The notes beneath the pieces were generated by a model, which searched no databases, was not told the origin of the DNA, and worked only from the letters and a program-made list of their open reading frames with translations. From Lingula anatina (lineage: Eukaryota; Brachiopoda; Lingulata; Lingulida; Lingulidae), in the NCBI RefSeq assembly GCF_001039355.2, contig NW_019775458.1, positions 96,987-160,986 of the forward strand: a stretch of 64,000 nucleotides of DNA, given 5' to 3'. Shown in pieces: positions 13,271 to 24,870 of the stretch (positions within the stretch are counted from its first letter, which is position 1; the number at the start of each line of letters is the position of its first letter). A program made the translations under genes and the position numbers.

Positions 13271-14260
13271 TCTACCTCGGTACAATTTCACCAGCTTCGA
13301 CTGTTGCAGATAGTATGAATACAGCATATTTGTAATAGATTCTATTAAAATTTTGCCCTCTCTGTTTGGTTTGTAAATGAACTGGTGTACGTTTAAATGG
13401 TAAGTCAGACACTTTTATAGCATATAATAGCATTACCAAAACTCCTTATATTAATCATAAAATAACATGCAATTATTTCGTTTATCAATTAATCCAAACC
13501 GTCGTTTTTCTTACTCTCCAGTCTCTAACATACCTCTTTTCAATTATTGTCTAAGATCATGGGTAAGTGAGATCGTGTGGATCCCATTTTTATAACGTGA
13601 AATCATGAGATGTCACAAATTTGATTTTAATTACAGAGTGTGAATTGGAACTACAGTCATAATCGAGATGGGGGTTTGTCTTGTTTTTAAGCGTCTGAGT
13701 AAAGAGAATTAAGGCCGGATGTTTTGCAAACAATGTCTAGTATTAATTGCGATAGAAAAAGTATTTGCCGAATGAAAAACTGTGAAAAAACATGACTGTA
13801 ATTTTAATTCATACACTGTACCCCTATATTATAATACGTTGTCCTTGTACAGTTAACCTTTGAACACATTTCCCCTATGCGTAAAACTAATCATGCTGTG
13901 TATAATAGAACACTGTTAAAGACGTAAACACACATTTAATTGAGCAAGGTGTGTTACATTTATAACCCATAATTACTTTTGTTGTATCTTTCTGACTGAA
14001 GTAAACATGTAAATAGGGCATAAGTGCAATGCAAATGAATTTTATTGCTTGTGTAATATGTTACATGTTCCTGACTCTCATCCCGTAATCCCCATTCACT
14101 GCACTAAATTACTTATAGTTTCAAAGTTAATTAACAGTACATATGATACAGAAATATTCAGAAATAACATAACATCCATTTGTGTTCAAAGCTATTCACT
14201 GACAAAGCTAGATCAAAGGATTAGTTCACTGACGGTTATATTGGCTTCATCCTCGTAGCA
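12463..14260. other. Copy C upstream region with 265-bp insertion
   Basis: No gene seen. The acceptor and donor of a 5' UTR intron are conserved (donor near 12737), and the promoter-like block lies at 12912-12948. About 13070-13338 is an insertion absent from the other three upstream regions. It carries an (ATT)n run at 13231-13269 and may be a SINE-like element. The unit ends near 14150, where it joins the 3' flank of copy D. Confidence 0.5.
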
Positions 14261-16759
14261 TTATGCTGGACAAGCTGAAATAAAATCAAAAATTTGAAAA
14301 AAGATTTCAAGGTAATGGAAAGTTGGTTTAGACACCGAAACATGATAAGTAATACCTGTATCGGTAATTCTTAAGTTGTCATTTGCAGAAACTATATTGT
14401 AACTTGAATATACACAATACCAACAATATGTACTTTTTATAATGATACTTTGAAATTTGTGTTTTATTACGTATGGAATGTCGCGTCCATCAGACTCACC
14501 ATTTAAATACAACCTTAAGATAAAGAAGAGCACCGCTTTGAGTAGCTTGAACGAGTCTAGCGCTACCTAAACATGCGTTAAATTACCCGTGGAATGCACA
14601 TCAACTTGTGACTCTAGATATTGGAGAAGTAAACAAATGAATAGGTTACAAAATTACAATTGCACTACTTACGGTTTTCATGTGTAATATTCCACAAGTG
14701 CACAGTGACGTCCTCCTCAGTCAAGCAGAAATCATGAGTCAAGATATGTTTTGTGAGCATTGTCTTTGTGTTCGAGGGCGTGCGTGAAAATGCCGTGACC
14801 ATGCGCACCCGGTCCGATCCGGGACCCATCTGGTAAGTGAATGTAAGGTTAGCGAGGTTGAACGCAAAGTACAGGGAGTCGTAGTGTGCTCCGTCTGAAA
14901 CAGGATTGTTACGTTTTAGTGCAAAGCGAACGTAGTCTCGTGCTGAAAAATCCAAAGTTAGGCTATTCTCACGTGCATGTTCTAAAATAAGCTTGAACAG
15001 TTACTGAACAGCAACGATGCTGTTTTCGTTCGGAAGCAAAAATTCAAGAAACCAGTAAGTGAAAAATGATGTATGGTTGTTAACATCTCTCTATTTGACA
15101 CAGTGGCAATCTTGCAAAACACCCCCCTAGCCTCAAAGGTTGCATACAACTTCATTGTTGAGATACAGCGACTGTATAATAATATGCCTGAAATTTGTGG
15201 TTTTCAATTGTGTCTGAAAATTAAAACTGTTAACTATTTTAATCAAGATTTGGCTAATCGAAATCTCTATTTCTATGGCGTTTGGGGGCTATTTTTGATT
15301 AATCAAATTTATCAAAACAAGACCATACATTAAAGAAAACACTATACATATATTTGAAGCATTAAGTTGTAATCTTACAAGACTGAAGAGTTTTTATGTT
15401 AAAAGGTATATTTTTGTATGGGCTTGGCGACCATCTTGGGTGTATAAAATGCTCAAAGTTGCCCAAGTAGCAACTATTGTAAACTTGCTCTGGGACCCCA
15501 TAAGGCCAAGCATGTAGACAAATCATAATGGGAAACACAATTTATGGGTTCTGAAAGTTTCGAATGGGCTATTTACCTGTTGATGAAAAAAGATTACTGA
15601 ATGTCCATTGGGGGATTTCAGTGTTGAAAACACAGCTTTGAATAGGATGTACCTTCGTGATGACGGGGAACTGAACTGAACTTTCAAGAAATATTTTTGT
15701 CAAAAGCACACTTTTCTCTTTCAAATGAGCCCACTTACTGTGTATCCAGTTGTATTTGCCGTTGAAATCAGGGTCAGGCACTAGCTCACGGGACCAACCG
15801 GCACACTCAGAAAAGTTAGTGAACCTGAAATAATCGTGCATATATTTATTAGTCACAGATTAAAAATCTTAAACAGAAATTTCTTCTAAAGCTTTTCTAT
15901 ATATTTAAAAACGTTATGAAACTGTCAAAATCGTAGTAGAATGCTATACATGTAAGTTCAGGAGGATCTTTTTGCACCCTCTATTCCCCAAGCCATTTGC
16001 TTTGAAGACAGTAATGTACATTTTGCAGCACTTCTGTATCTTCAGATAAGTTTTTCTGCCTTTAACATGAGACGAGGGCGGTCTCCAGCTTTTTCTGTGC
16101 ACCTTTTTCGTAAGCATAAAATGAAAGTCTAACAAATATATGTTAAGATAATAATAAGTACATCCATCTAAGATCGAAACGCCAAGTCATGTTTCCATTA
16201 GGATGGAGAGTGAAGGTGTTGGTGAAGTCCCGCCAATATTCAGTAGTGTCAACTGGCCAGTAAAGGTTAGTAGCATACCACGTCCCCCTAACCTAAAACA
16301 AGAAACCGTTTATTCCCATAATAAGCGATAGATTCTTTAGTAGTATAACAATCAAGGTGACTGACAAAAACTAGAAGAAAGCAGCAATAGATGACAACTA
16401 TTTAAACGGGTTTGGATATGGTATACTTTGGTGGTTAAGAAAAATGCGCTGAAATCTCCAGAAAAATCTGCAATAGTAAAACTTCACCCACCCCTATCGT
16501 TTGCTTGTTAGTAAACCCAATCTGTGAACGAATCTGGTTATGCTGTTTAAGGTTAACGTATTTAAATTTCCAGGAGAATTACATTTTTTATTATGTAAAT
16601 ATCCATTCATTGTGAATATTTTGCAAAAAAAAACCTTACCCTTTCAGGCTTAAAAGACATAAGAGGTCCGGGCTGACAAGGCGTACCCGTTTCTACAAGT
16701 GCCACACATAGTATTGGAACGATGCAGACGATGGCAGCTAAGCAGCAAATGTCGTTCAT
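14261..16759 (-). CDS. Lipocalin, copy D (complete, 190 aa)
   Basis: Five coding exons: 16759-16640, 16292-16162, 15824-15739, 14894-14673 and 14274-14261 (120, 131, 86, 222 and 14 nt), all in phase. Exon 1 encodes a signal peptide (MNDICCLAAIVCIVPILC) followed by GTPCQPGPL. GTWYATNLYWPV (from residue 43) is the GxW region. Exon 3 has NFSEC and FNGKYNW. Exon 4 has DSLYFAFNLANLTFTYQ, FSRTPSNTK and a DFC cysteine. The tail is PCPA and a stop. Exon 1 and intron 1 are very close to copy B, so B and D are sister duplicates. The TDY motif is replaced by NLA, as in copies A and B. It is probably a secreted glycosylated lipocalin. Confidence 0.85.
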
Positions 16760-16837
16760 TCTGTTACAGTAACTGTCCAAACTACCGAGATATGTAGAAC
16801 TAAAATCAGTCTTGGTTGTTGATCTATAGCCTGTCAA

Positions 16838-18320
16838 AGAAACGTCCTGCCATTAGCTGCCATGGAGTTGTTGAAAAGACTTACCAAGAAGGCAAACGAA
16901 GGCAATCTTATATATATGGACGGTTATGCTTCACAAATCCCAAAGCAGATATGTTTCATTTTACTTAGTTCAACTGATGTAAACGTAAACGCGTTTCACA
17001 GTAACATGGTTTTATCGTCGAAATCTTATGTGCTGAAAATGAAGCAGGAATCATCATTCAAATAAATTTAACCACTTGCTGTTGTTAGTAAATATCAAAA
17101 TTTGATTAAAAAAAACAGTAACTTACAATAAAATTGTGCAAGGCGATGTATGAGTTATTCGAAGGCACCAACCGTTATCGGCAAGTCTGTAGGTTGTGTA
17201 GACTCTGATTCCAGGTGGTCTCTCGCCAGTGCGTTCCTATTTCATACTAAGCTATGACTTGCTTTTTCACTTTATTTAGATTGACACTTACTAACGGATC
17301 TGTATCCTCCCTATGTTCTTCCCGTGATGTGCATAAAAAGAATTTTATTTTTATATTCATTTATGCAGCTTTCTTAAAGACACAAGTTCGTCCATATAGT
17401 GAAGACTGATGAAAACATAGCAAGACAGCACTGCAAATTCTATCAAAATAAAGCATTAATTTAACTTATTACATTTATAATAATTTAGTTTAAAGTTTTG
17501 CCTCTATTTGATTTGTAAATCAACTTCGGTTAAAAGGTAAGTCATACACTATTATAGCATATGATAGCATTAATTAAGCTCCTAATATACATGTATAATC
17601 ATGAAACATTAATTTATTTGGTTAATCAATTAATCCACATCGTTTTTCACATACTCCTTTATTGATTATTGTCTTACATCATTGGTTAGTGAGGTCGTAT
17701 GATTCCCATCCTTATAACGCAAAATCTTGAGATGTCACACATTAGATTTTCATTATAGTGTATGAATTGGAGCTGCAGTCATAATCGAGATGGAGTAAGT
17801 CTTGTTTTTAAGCGTCTGAATAAAGAGAATTAAGTCCGGATGTTTTGCAAACAATGTCTAGTATTAATTGCGATAGAAGAAGCATTTTCCGAATGAAAAA
17901 CTGTGAAAAACATGACTGCATTTGTAATTCATACACTGTACCCCTATATTATAAAACGTTGTTTTGTATTTCAAGGCCAAAACAGTCAAAATTGGAGAAA
18001 ATTTCCCCTATGCGTAAAACTAATCACGCTGAATATAACAGACATAAAAACACATTAATTTTGCAAAGGTGTGTTATAAATCTATGGCGCCTTTTTTGTA
18101 CCTTTCAGACTGAAGTAATCATATGTAAAAAAATATATAAGTGCAATTCATATGAATCCTATTGCTTGTGTAATATGCTACATGTTCCAGGCTTACATTA
18201 ATAATCCGCATTCACCGTTGAGTGCCCGTCACTGTAAAATGCTTATTTAGAAACTTTTGTAAAGAGCAAACGTTTAATTTGCACGCTGGCTTGACCGTGT
18301 TCCCGATAATATTATTTTGA
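16838..18320. other. Copy D upstream region, right edge of the array
   Basis: No gene seen. It contains the 5' UTR intron, a donor at about 17119-17125 and the promoter-like block at 17306-17342. About 17660-18320 is paralogous, in the same orientation, to about 28570-29270 directly upstream of the plus-strand lipocalin. Shared words include GTCTAGTATTAATTGC. The array therefore ends in the spacer of an ancestral head-to-head lipocalin pair. Confidence 0.55.
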
Positions 18321-20459
18321 ATCAAACCGCGCCTGATCGTATATCTCTCGTATATACATGTAGAACAAAGAAACTAATCTTTTCATCACCTTTCAGCCCC
18401 CAGAGGCTTAAAAATCTTCATATATTCTTTAAATTTCACGGTGACCAATGGCACATAACCATTGACATACCTGACTAGGACAATCACTAATAAACAATTT
18501 GCTAACTATGGATGTGGAATCAATTCATTGGAATTTCTCGATTGACAATAATGAGAGTTGTATGCCTTGCATGATGGCCAAGCATGGTGTAAGGTCAAAT
18601 GTAAGTTTAGGCCCCTAACACAGCTGGCGTGTGTAGTTGTAAGTCATATTTTGCACAGCAGGTCTAAGACTGACTATGCCTCGTAATTCATATGCCAAAG
18701 AGCTTGGTAAGTTGTGGGGTCGCGGGTGTGGTGTGGTGGATCGATCCATCTGGATCGATCTAACTTCCTGGGGAGTCTCACTAAATTGCTGTCAACTAAC
18801 CAGCTTAAATGTCAAGGTCACGCTTCCGAATCAGCTATGGGGTAAAGATAATTACCTCCTAACAGCTTTAATAGGCGTGACATACATTTAAGCCGGTCAG
18901 GTTGACAGCAATTTAGTGAGACTCCCGAGGGAGATAGATCGATCCAAATATCTGTGGGAATGGTCCCTATGTTAGTTAAGAAAATACAATGACAAACACA
19001 ATATGTCGGTTGATTGATATTGGACCAGTTAAGGCCGCTTTTATTTTGCCAAACCCAAATGAAATGCATACACTTTCATTTTAAATAACTGAATTTGAAA
19101 TTATGACATGTTCTAGCTATTATTATAACTTCACGACAATTTACTTTTTGGTTCAATGAAACAATTTACCAGATCCTTGTGACATTTAACAATTTTCATT
19201 TTTGCCTAGTAAAAATATGCAATTTCCGCACAACAGACCACTGATTCCTAACAAATTATTATTGCACTTTTTGGTAAAATTAATTTAATTAATTTCTGCT
19301 AATTTCCAATAAGTAAAAGGGCAACCACATTTTTTTTGCTTCACAACATGGCAAATTTACAACGTTTACAATATTATTCATTTTTAACAAACGACATATA
19401 TAAAACGACAAGTCAAATTGCGTGAATTATTAATTTTTTAAAATATTGGCAAACCATAAATCCTTTAAAAACATTGCCATGAATTGACCGTGAATTCCAA
19501 AAAGTAAACGCCCACGTGTAGCTGTTATAAACGTCATAAAGATGTACTTTTTGGTAGTGAAATTTACCTTTTAAATGTAATTTCCATTTCATTTTTTAAT
19601 AATCATACCATGAACGCCTATTGGTTGGCACGGTCTACATGCAGTTTTAGTTCTCTCGTTTGAAACATTTTGAAAAAGGCTCAAGACTGAAAAAATATGT
19701 GGAAAAAATGACAGTTTTTTTATGGAAATTGAAATCCGTTCTTCGTTATAGCAAATATCTAAAAGTACCCTATTTTTCTTAGATCTGAAAATTCTTAATA
19801 ATCATTAAAAACCAATCAAATATCAAAGTTAAAATGCTTATTAGAATCTGTAAAATGAAAACATGACACGTTCATGTATATGTGGCACAAGATTAATTTT
19901 GTCGTGGAATCTAACAATAAAAACGGTACAGAAGACAAGATTTCATCTACATGTTTCTTTAAGTAAGACCAGCTGTCTTTCTCTGACATTCCTGCTCGTA
20001 GGTCAACTGTTTTCAACTTAATACACCTGATAAACTGGAAAGCATTGAGAGGGTTCAAACCTCCATTACAACTAATTACCCATTCTCAACTCTCATTATT
20101 AATCAATCAAATAAATAATCGACACCAAAATGTAATCGATTATAAATTGGCAATCTCTGACTTAGAATGAGAAGTTTATCAAAATGTGCCCATAACATTT
20201 TGAAATATTCTGTCAACAAAAAAACAAACCGACAAAGAAAAAAAACCTTGTTATTGGAGGTCATGATGTCTAATGTGTGTCCAACAATGTGAGATTAATT
20301 TTTAGGGAATGATAAATCCGTAATTGTTTATATTTTACAATAATTAAAAACGCCAAAATTACTTAACAACAATTACAACGGTCGGATATCATTGTATGGA
20401 TTGCTTTAGCCAAAGCAGTGCCCGATCCTATATCTTTTTTCTAATGCTTTTACCCATAC
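18321..20459. other. Mostly featureless spacer
   Basis: No confident gene. It holds the inverted repeat at 18752-18945 and one possible downstream exon of the neighbouring Cys-rich gene. That minus-strand frame is open from about 20075 down to 19816, starts SCNGGLNPLNAF, and fits the exon 3 phase (AG|T). Its acceptor lacks a pyrimidine tract, so I do not include it in the gene. Confidence 0.35.
18752..18945. repeat. Imperfect inverted repeat, about 72-bp arms
   Basis: The left arm 18752-18823 and the right arm 18875-18945 are reverse complements with a few mismatches. Both begin or end with GGATCGATCTA and share AGTCTCACTAAATTGCTGTC. The spacer is about 51 bp. The pair would fold as one long hairpin and may be a foldback MITE; no target-site duplication was identified. 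Confidence 0.7.
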
Positions 20460-21200
20460 CTAGAAACCCACACCACTGCCACCAACATCATAAGTCTAAC
20501 GTTACCAGCATGGATGTTTCCTTGGTTGTGCTTTGAGGTTGAGATCGTGGTTGCACCATAAAATGGTGGCGTAGAGCCGTGGTGCGTGGCATTGCTCATG
20601 CAGGCAGAGAACGACCCTGCTCGAATACCCACGGGGCCTCCTGGTATCTCCAACTGCACGTTTAGCAGAGCACTTTCCACCCATGCTTGCACCTCTTTGA
20701 GAATGCTACGACCTTTCTCGTAGTGGGCTAGTCTCATGCGAAGAGTTACCAGCGTTTTAACGACAAAAGTTGAGTTCTCCGCGTTGCCTTTTTGACTGCA
20801 AGAAGAAATCGATCCTTGTACAGCTGACAGTACAGTTTGAAATCGACCATTGCGCCTGATATCTTTACATCCATCCCTCTGAGTTGGAAACCAGCCACAG
20901 GGTTCAAAATGTAAGTAAACGGCCGCCCGTACTATAGTGAAATTATACATAACGGGGCGGCAGTCCTGTCCATCAGGAACAAAACCAGGGGGACATACTA
21001 TCTGCTGATCTACAGACTGGAAAAAGGCATGTGTGCATGTGTTAATGCATTGTTTTGCGACGATCTAGGGCGGAACTTTACAATTAAAAACCACCCCAAA
21101 ACTCTGACAAGGATCACATTAAAGTATTTGCATAATGAATACGGTAAACAATTGATAAAGGAATAATATTAAATTTAGATGTATTTGGAATTTTCAATTT

Positions 21201-21240
<40 letters not shown>

Positions 21241-23742
21241 TATGGAAGCTCTTTTTCTCACCCTAGTCATGACGTCATCATTCTTTTCCTTGTCTTGGTC
21301 TCCCAGGTACAAAAGGGCGCGGAAAGAAAGACCTTGGAATCTGTCTGTTGGTGGTGTGTATTTCTGATCTAAAAACAATTAAATATAGTTAATTAAACAG
21401 AGGACATATATGCATGGCAAACACTCAGCTACACGTTTTTTCAACTAGTTGATGTAGTTTAAAATACTAAAATCATTCGCTTCGGGGGCGGGAGAAGAAA
21501 TCAGTCGAAATGAAACGCATCGTTCATTTCGAATCTCGTGAGCAAGGTGAAAATGTATTTCACGAGCTTATAAAATACGTGCGAAGGTCTGGTCTCTTTT
21601 TATTTGCGACCTGGCGCTTTTTGCCCAAAATTGTTTATTCTTTGGGTGTAAAATCAAGTTTTGTAGATAATAGACACGTGATTACAAAAGTAAAAATCTG
21701 TCTTCTACACATAGAATCCAACGCTCAAGAAAAGAGCTTCAGTGTTCACTATTATAACCCCATTACTGCATTGTTCTGAAAAAAATTACATATGCAGTTT
21801 CTGATAGTAAAACCCATGACTCACCTTCGCATAGGGTAAAATCACCTTGATAGCAAAGGATGCAATGGTAGTTCTTGTAACTTTGATCAAAACCATCAAT
21901 GACAACAGGGTTGTTGTAGGCCAAGCAGGCATCTCTTAAGGTCGAATGCAGGGGGAGTGGACGAGGTACACGATGCAAGCCTCCATTGACGTAAGTAAAA
22001 GTACAAGGACCAAAGGCCTCGTTCTCAACTTCCCGGAAGCATGTTCTTAAATTCCATTCTGGTTTGGGCTCGAAAATACCATTACGTCTGAGGTTCTTTA
22101 ATTTTCTCAAAATACAAGCCGAGGAGTTGCAATTTGAAAAGTTTTCAACTAGCACCCTACTGGAAAAGACGACGAATCCCCACGGTTCCCCGCCGTTCTT
22201 TATACCATTACAGGTTGCACAGTACTTGTTTCTGAAGGTGATCATTGTATCTGGGTCGGTGACTGGCTGGTACAATAGCGCATCTTCTGTGAGGCTAGTA
22301 TTTGCCATACCAGAGCACTTGATGCGACTTTCTTCTTCTAGCCAAGACGACGGACACTGGTCCACCATCCAAAAGCTCAGTCCAAGAGTGTCCAAAAAGG
22401 GTAATCTTGTTTGTCGAATTCGTCGAAATAATGCTGGACTTTTTCTGCAAGAGCTTTGGTGTGCCAGGGAAATAGACACAGGGTCGAGTTGTTCTTTTCC
22501 CATTGTCCAAGAGGATGTATAGTTTAAGGATGCAGTCGAAGTGGGGCTGTTACCATGGGTTTCTGTTGAGCTGCGTCCTGGAAACATATGAAAATGCGAA
22601 GTATTCTTTGTCGTCGTTAATCTGAGAGACGCAGCGCACACCGTCGTATTTTCAGTCACTCCATAACAGCAGTCACCATACAGGACGCACAGAGGGTCGC
22701 AGTTGCAATGGACTTTAAGTTTGATGATTGCTTTACGTTTCCCAGCACAAAGCCAACTATGAGGCGTCAGAATCACATCTAGGAAAGAAGAGGTTTCACT
22801 GCTGTTAGTTGATCTTTCCCGCAATATATCCTCTTGACTGGGTGATTCCTGCAAGGTCTCCATACTCAAACCGCCCTCGGAGGTTGGAAACTCTTGTGTG
22901 AATTCCGCGTCCATTTCACTCTCAGTTGTGGGCGCTCGTTTTGTGGCGTCCATTGGCATTCCACTCTTAGTAGTTGGCGCCTCTTGTGTGACTTCCACTC
23001 GCATTCCACTTTCATAAGTTTGAAAGTCTTGTGTTAATTCTACGTACACGCCGCTCTCAGTAGTAAGCGACTCTTCGGTAGCTTCATCGTGTATTGCACC
23101 TTCAGAAATGATCGACTCTTGTTCTACTTCCACGCGCGTTCCAGTCACAGTAGTGGGCGACTCTTGGGTGAATTCCACGCGCATGGCACCCTCAGAAATG
23201 ATCGACTCTTGTTCGAATTCTGCGTGCATTCCACCCCAAGTAGTGGGTGACTCTTGTGTGATTTCCACGCGCATTCCACCCTCAGTGGTGAGAGACACTT
23301 GAGTGCCTCCTTCGTACCCTCGGCTCTTAGTAGTATGCATCTCTTGTGTGATTTCCACGCGCATTCCACTCTCAGTGGTGGGAGACACTTGAGTGCCTCC
23401 TTCGTACCCTCGGCTCTTAGTAGTATGCATCTCTTGTGTGAATTCCACACGCATTCCACCCTCAGTAGTGAGCAACTCTTGTGTGACTCCCTCGTGCGCC
23501 TCATCTTTAGTAGTGGGTGCTCTTTTGGTGGTTATTTCTGGTATTCTTCTTCGACAAAATGGTGACTCCCTTCGGAATCTCGCAGGTGTCCCAATCGCCA
23601 AATTGGTTGTGATTTGAGTAAACCGAGTAGAATGAATATTTTCTTGCGCAAAAGGGAGCATAACGGCCGTAGGGATAAGAAATATCACCGCACATAAAGT
23701 AAATTGGCTGGTCACCATGTTTCTGTACAAATAAACCTTCAT
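20460..23742 (-). CDS. Secreted/receptor-like protein with SMB-like domain and T/E repeats (3' end open)
   Basis: Three exons join in phase: 23742-21825 (phase 1), 21368-21262 (107 nt, phase 0) and 21016-20460 (ends phase 2, donor GTATGG). The first 640 residues start with a signal peptide (to about residue 32). Residues about 78-305 are 15-residue Thr/Glu-rich repeats of the type MRVEFTQESPTT, partly arranged as 30-residue pairs. Residues 332-369 form a Cys cluster with CNCDPLC and GDCC, resembling a somatomedin-B domain. Then come YCATCNG (507-513) and YKNYHCILC (622-630). Exon 3 contributes VCPPGFVPDGQDCRP. This order recalls ectodomains of SMB-containing invertebrate family-B/adhesion-type GPCRs, but I find no seven-helix segment downstream. 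The protein may be truncated, may continue in unseen exons, or may be secreted. The ligand is unknown. Confidence 0.7.
21203..21237. repeat. (TA)n microsatellite
   Basis: Perfect TA run in the intron between exons 2 and 3 of the Cys-rich gene. Confidence 0.9.
22860..23515 (-). repeat. 45-bp coding minisatellite (15-aa repeats)
   Basis: This lies inside exon 1 of the Cys-rich gene. The 45-bp unit encodes xMRVExTQExxTTxxG. MRVE recurs at residues 97, 127, 157, 187 and 247, and GYEGGTQVS at 112 and 142, giving a 30-residue higher-order period. All units stay in frame. It is probably an extended, O-glycosylatable Thr-rich stalk and a likely site of copy-number polymorphism. Confidence 0.8.
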
Positions 23743-24080
23743 GAAGCAACTAAAATTAACACAGAACAGAGCACATGCTGCCCTTTATACCACTCATGGA
23801 TTTCTTGGGAGAGTTCATTTCAATATCGCTAACTATATAGCAGTGCTGCATTATTCTTTGGTACTGTTAGACTGATCTAAGTATGGGAACCCAGTCATAC
23901 AATTAGAGCTATAATTTGGAAAGCGATTTAGCTGTTGTTATTGTGGCAGTTACATGTACCGTAATTGGAATAATCGGCTTATTTTTTGTGATTTCAACGC
24001 GATTTCAACGTGAGAATAATAATTAAAGGTGGCTACCCGTCAAAATACATTGCATCAGTAGAGAATGACACACTCTTATA

Positions 24081-24775
24081 ATAGAAAACAAAAGATCCGT
24101 GTCTGATAACCCTCATAACTGCAATATAATCAATAATAACTTATGATTTCTATTTGTATTTTAAATTCAATTTTTATGCACTCAATTTGATTTTTGATTT
24201 ATAAATTTAGGTACAAATACATCAGGTATCGTGAAAGACTCAGGATATCCCATTGAACTGTGTGTTGTTAATGAGTAAAAAAAATGAAATAAATGTATTT
24301 TCTTAAATCACTAATTGAACGACATAATGTACTGTAAACTATGTACCTTGATGATAAGGTTGGATGTTATGCAAAATAAAAAAGAGGATTATTGGCCGCT
24401 GGCAATAATTGATAAGTCGCCTCAGAAGCAAAATGCATACTGTAGATTATCTTAAGCTGCGCTTATGTGCAGAAGGTGTAAATTTATCTGAGGTCATGCA
24501 GCTTAGTGAAGACATCATTACTGAAATTCTGTGCTAACATTCTCGCTGGATAGAATGTGTACAGAATTAAAGAGAAATACCTGTGTATATCAAATTTTAG
24601 AACATCCCTCTTTAGCTGTGGTTTTTAGATTTATAACTTGACAGTGAGTATGGCTGCATGAATATTGTCAAATTGACAATAAAAAATAATAATAATAATT
24701 TATTTACTAAAATCGCAACCTAAAGGTTGAAGTTTTACAATGTGTCTTAAATAATAAAATCATAAGGTATTTTAA
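24081..24775. repeat. Duplicate segment 1, left copy (probable allelic copy)
   Basis: Nearly identical to 24871-25775 and cut exactly at the single n at 24776. The right copy has about 208 extra bases (about 25422-25630). The left copy ends within the LINE 3' tail. No gene seen. Confidence 0.8.
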
Positions 24776-24870
24776 NGGGTGGTTTTTTTTTTTTTTTTTT
24801 TTTTTTGGAGAACGACGAAAATTGGTGCGCGCGCAGGATGTCATCCATAAAAATAAAAAAGTGTGGCCTA
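24776..24870. other. Assembly gap (n), T-run and transposon end
   Basis: A single n at 24776 is followed by a T24 run (24783-24806). About 24807-24870 then matches the right terminus of the TIR element at 29613-30438 (GGATGTCATCCAT ... GTGTGGCCT). The element end sits directly against the right duplicate copy. Confidence 0.65.

Noticed and set aside
19816-20075. Possible exon 4 of the Cys-rich gene (SCNGGLNPLNAF...)
   Set aside because: The phase fits, but the acceptor has no pyrimidine tract and no conserved motif or membrane segment follows. Left as a possibility only.
22860-23515. CRISPR-like periodic repeats
   Set aside because: The 45-bp units are contiguous and coding, with no spacers, in a eukaryotic gene.
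22064-23617. Plus-strand frames within the repeat and Cys-rich exon
   Set aside because: Antisense shadows of the 45-bp repeats and the real minus-strand coding exon.
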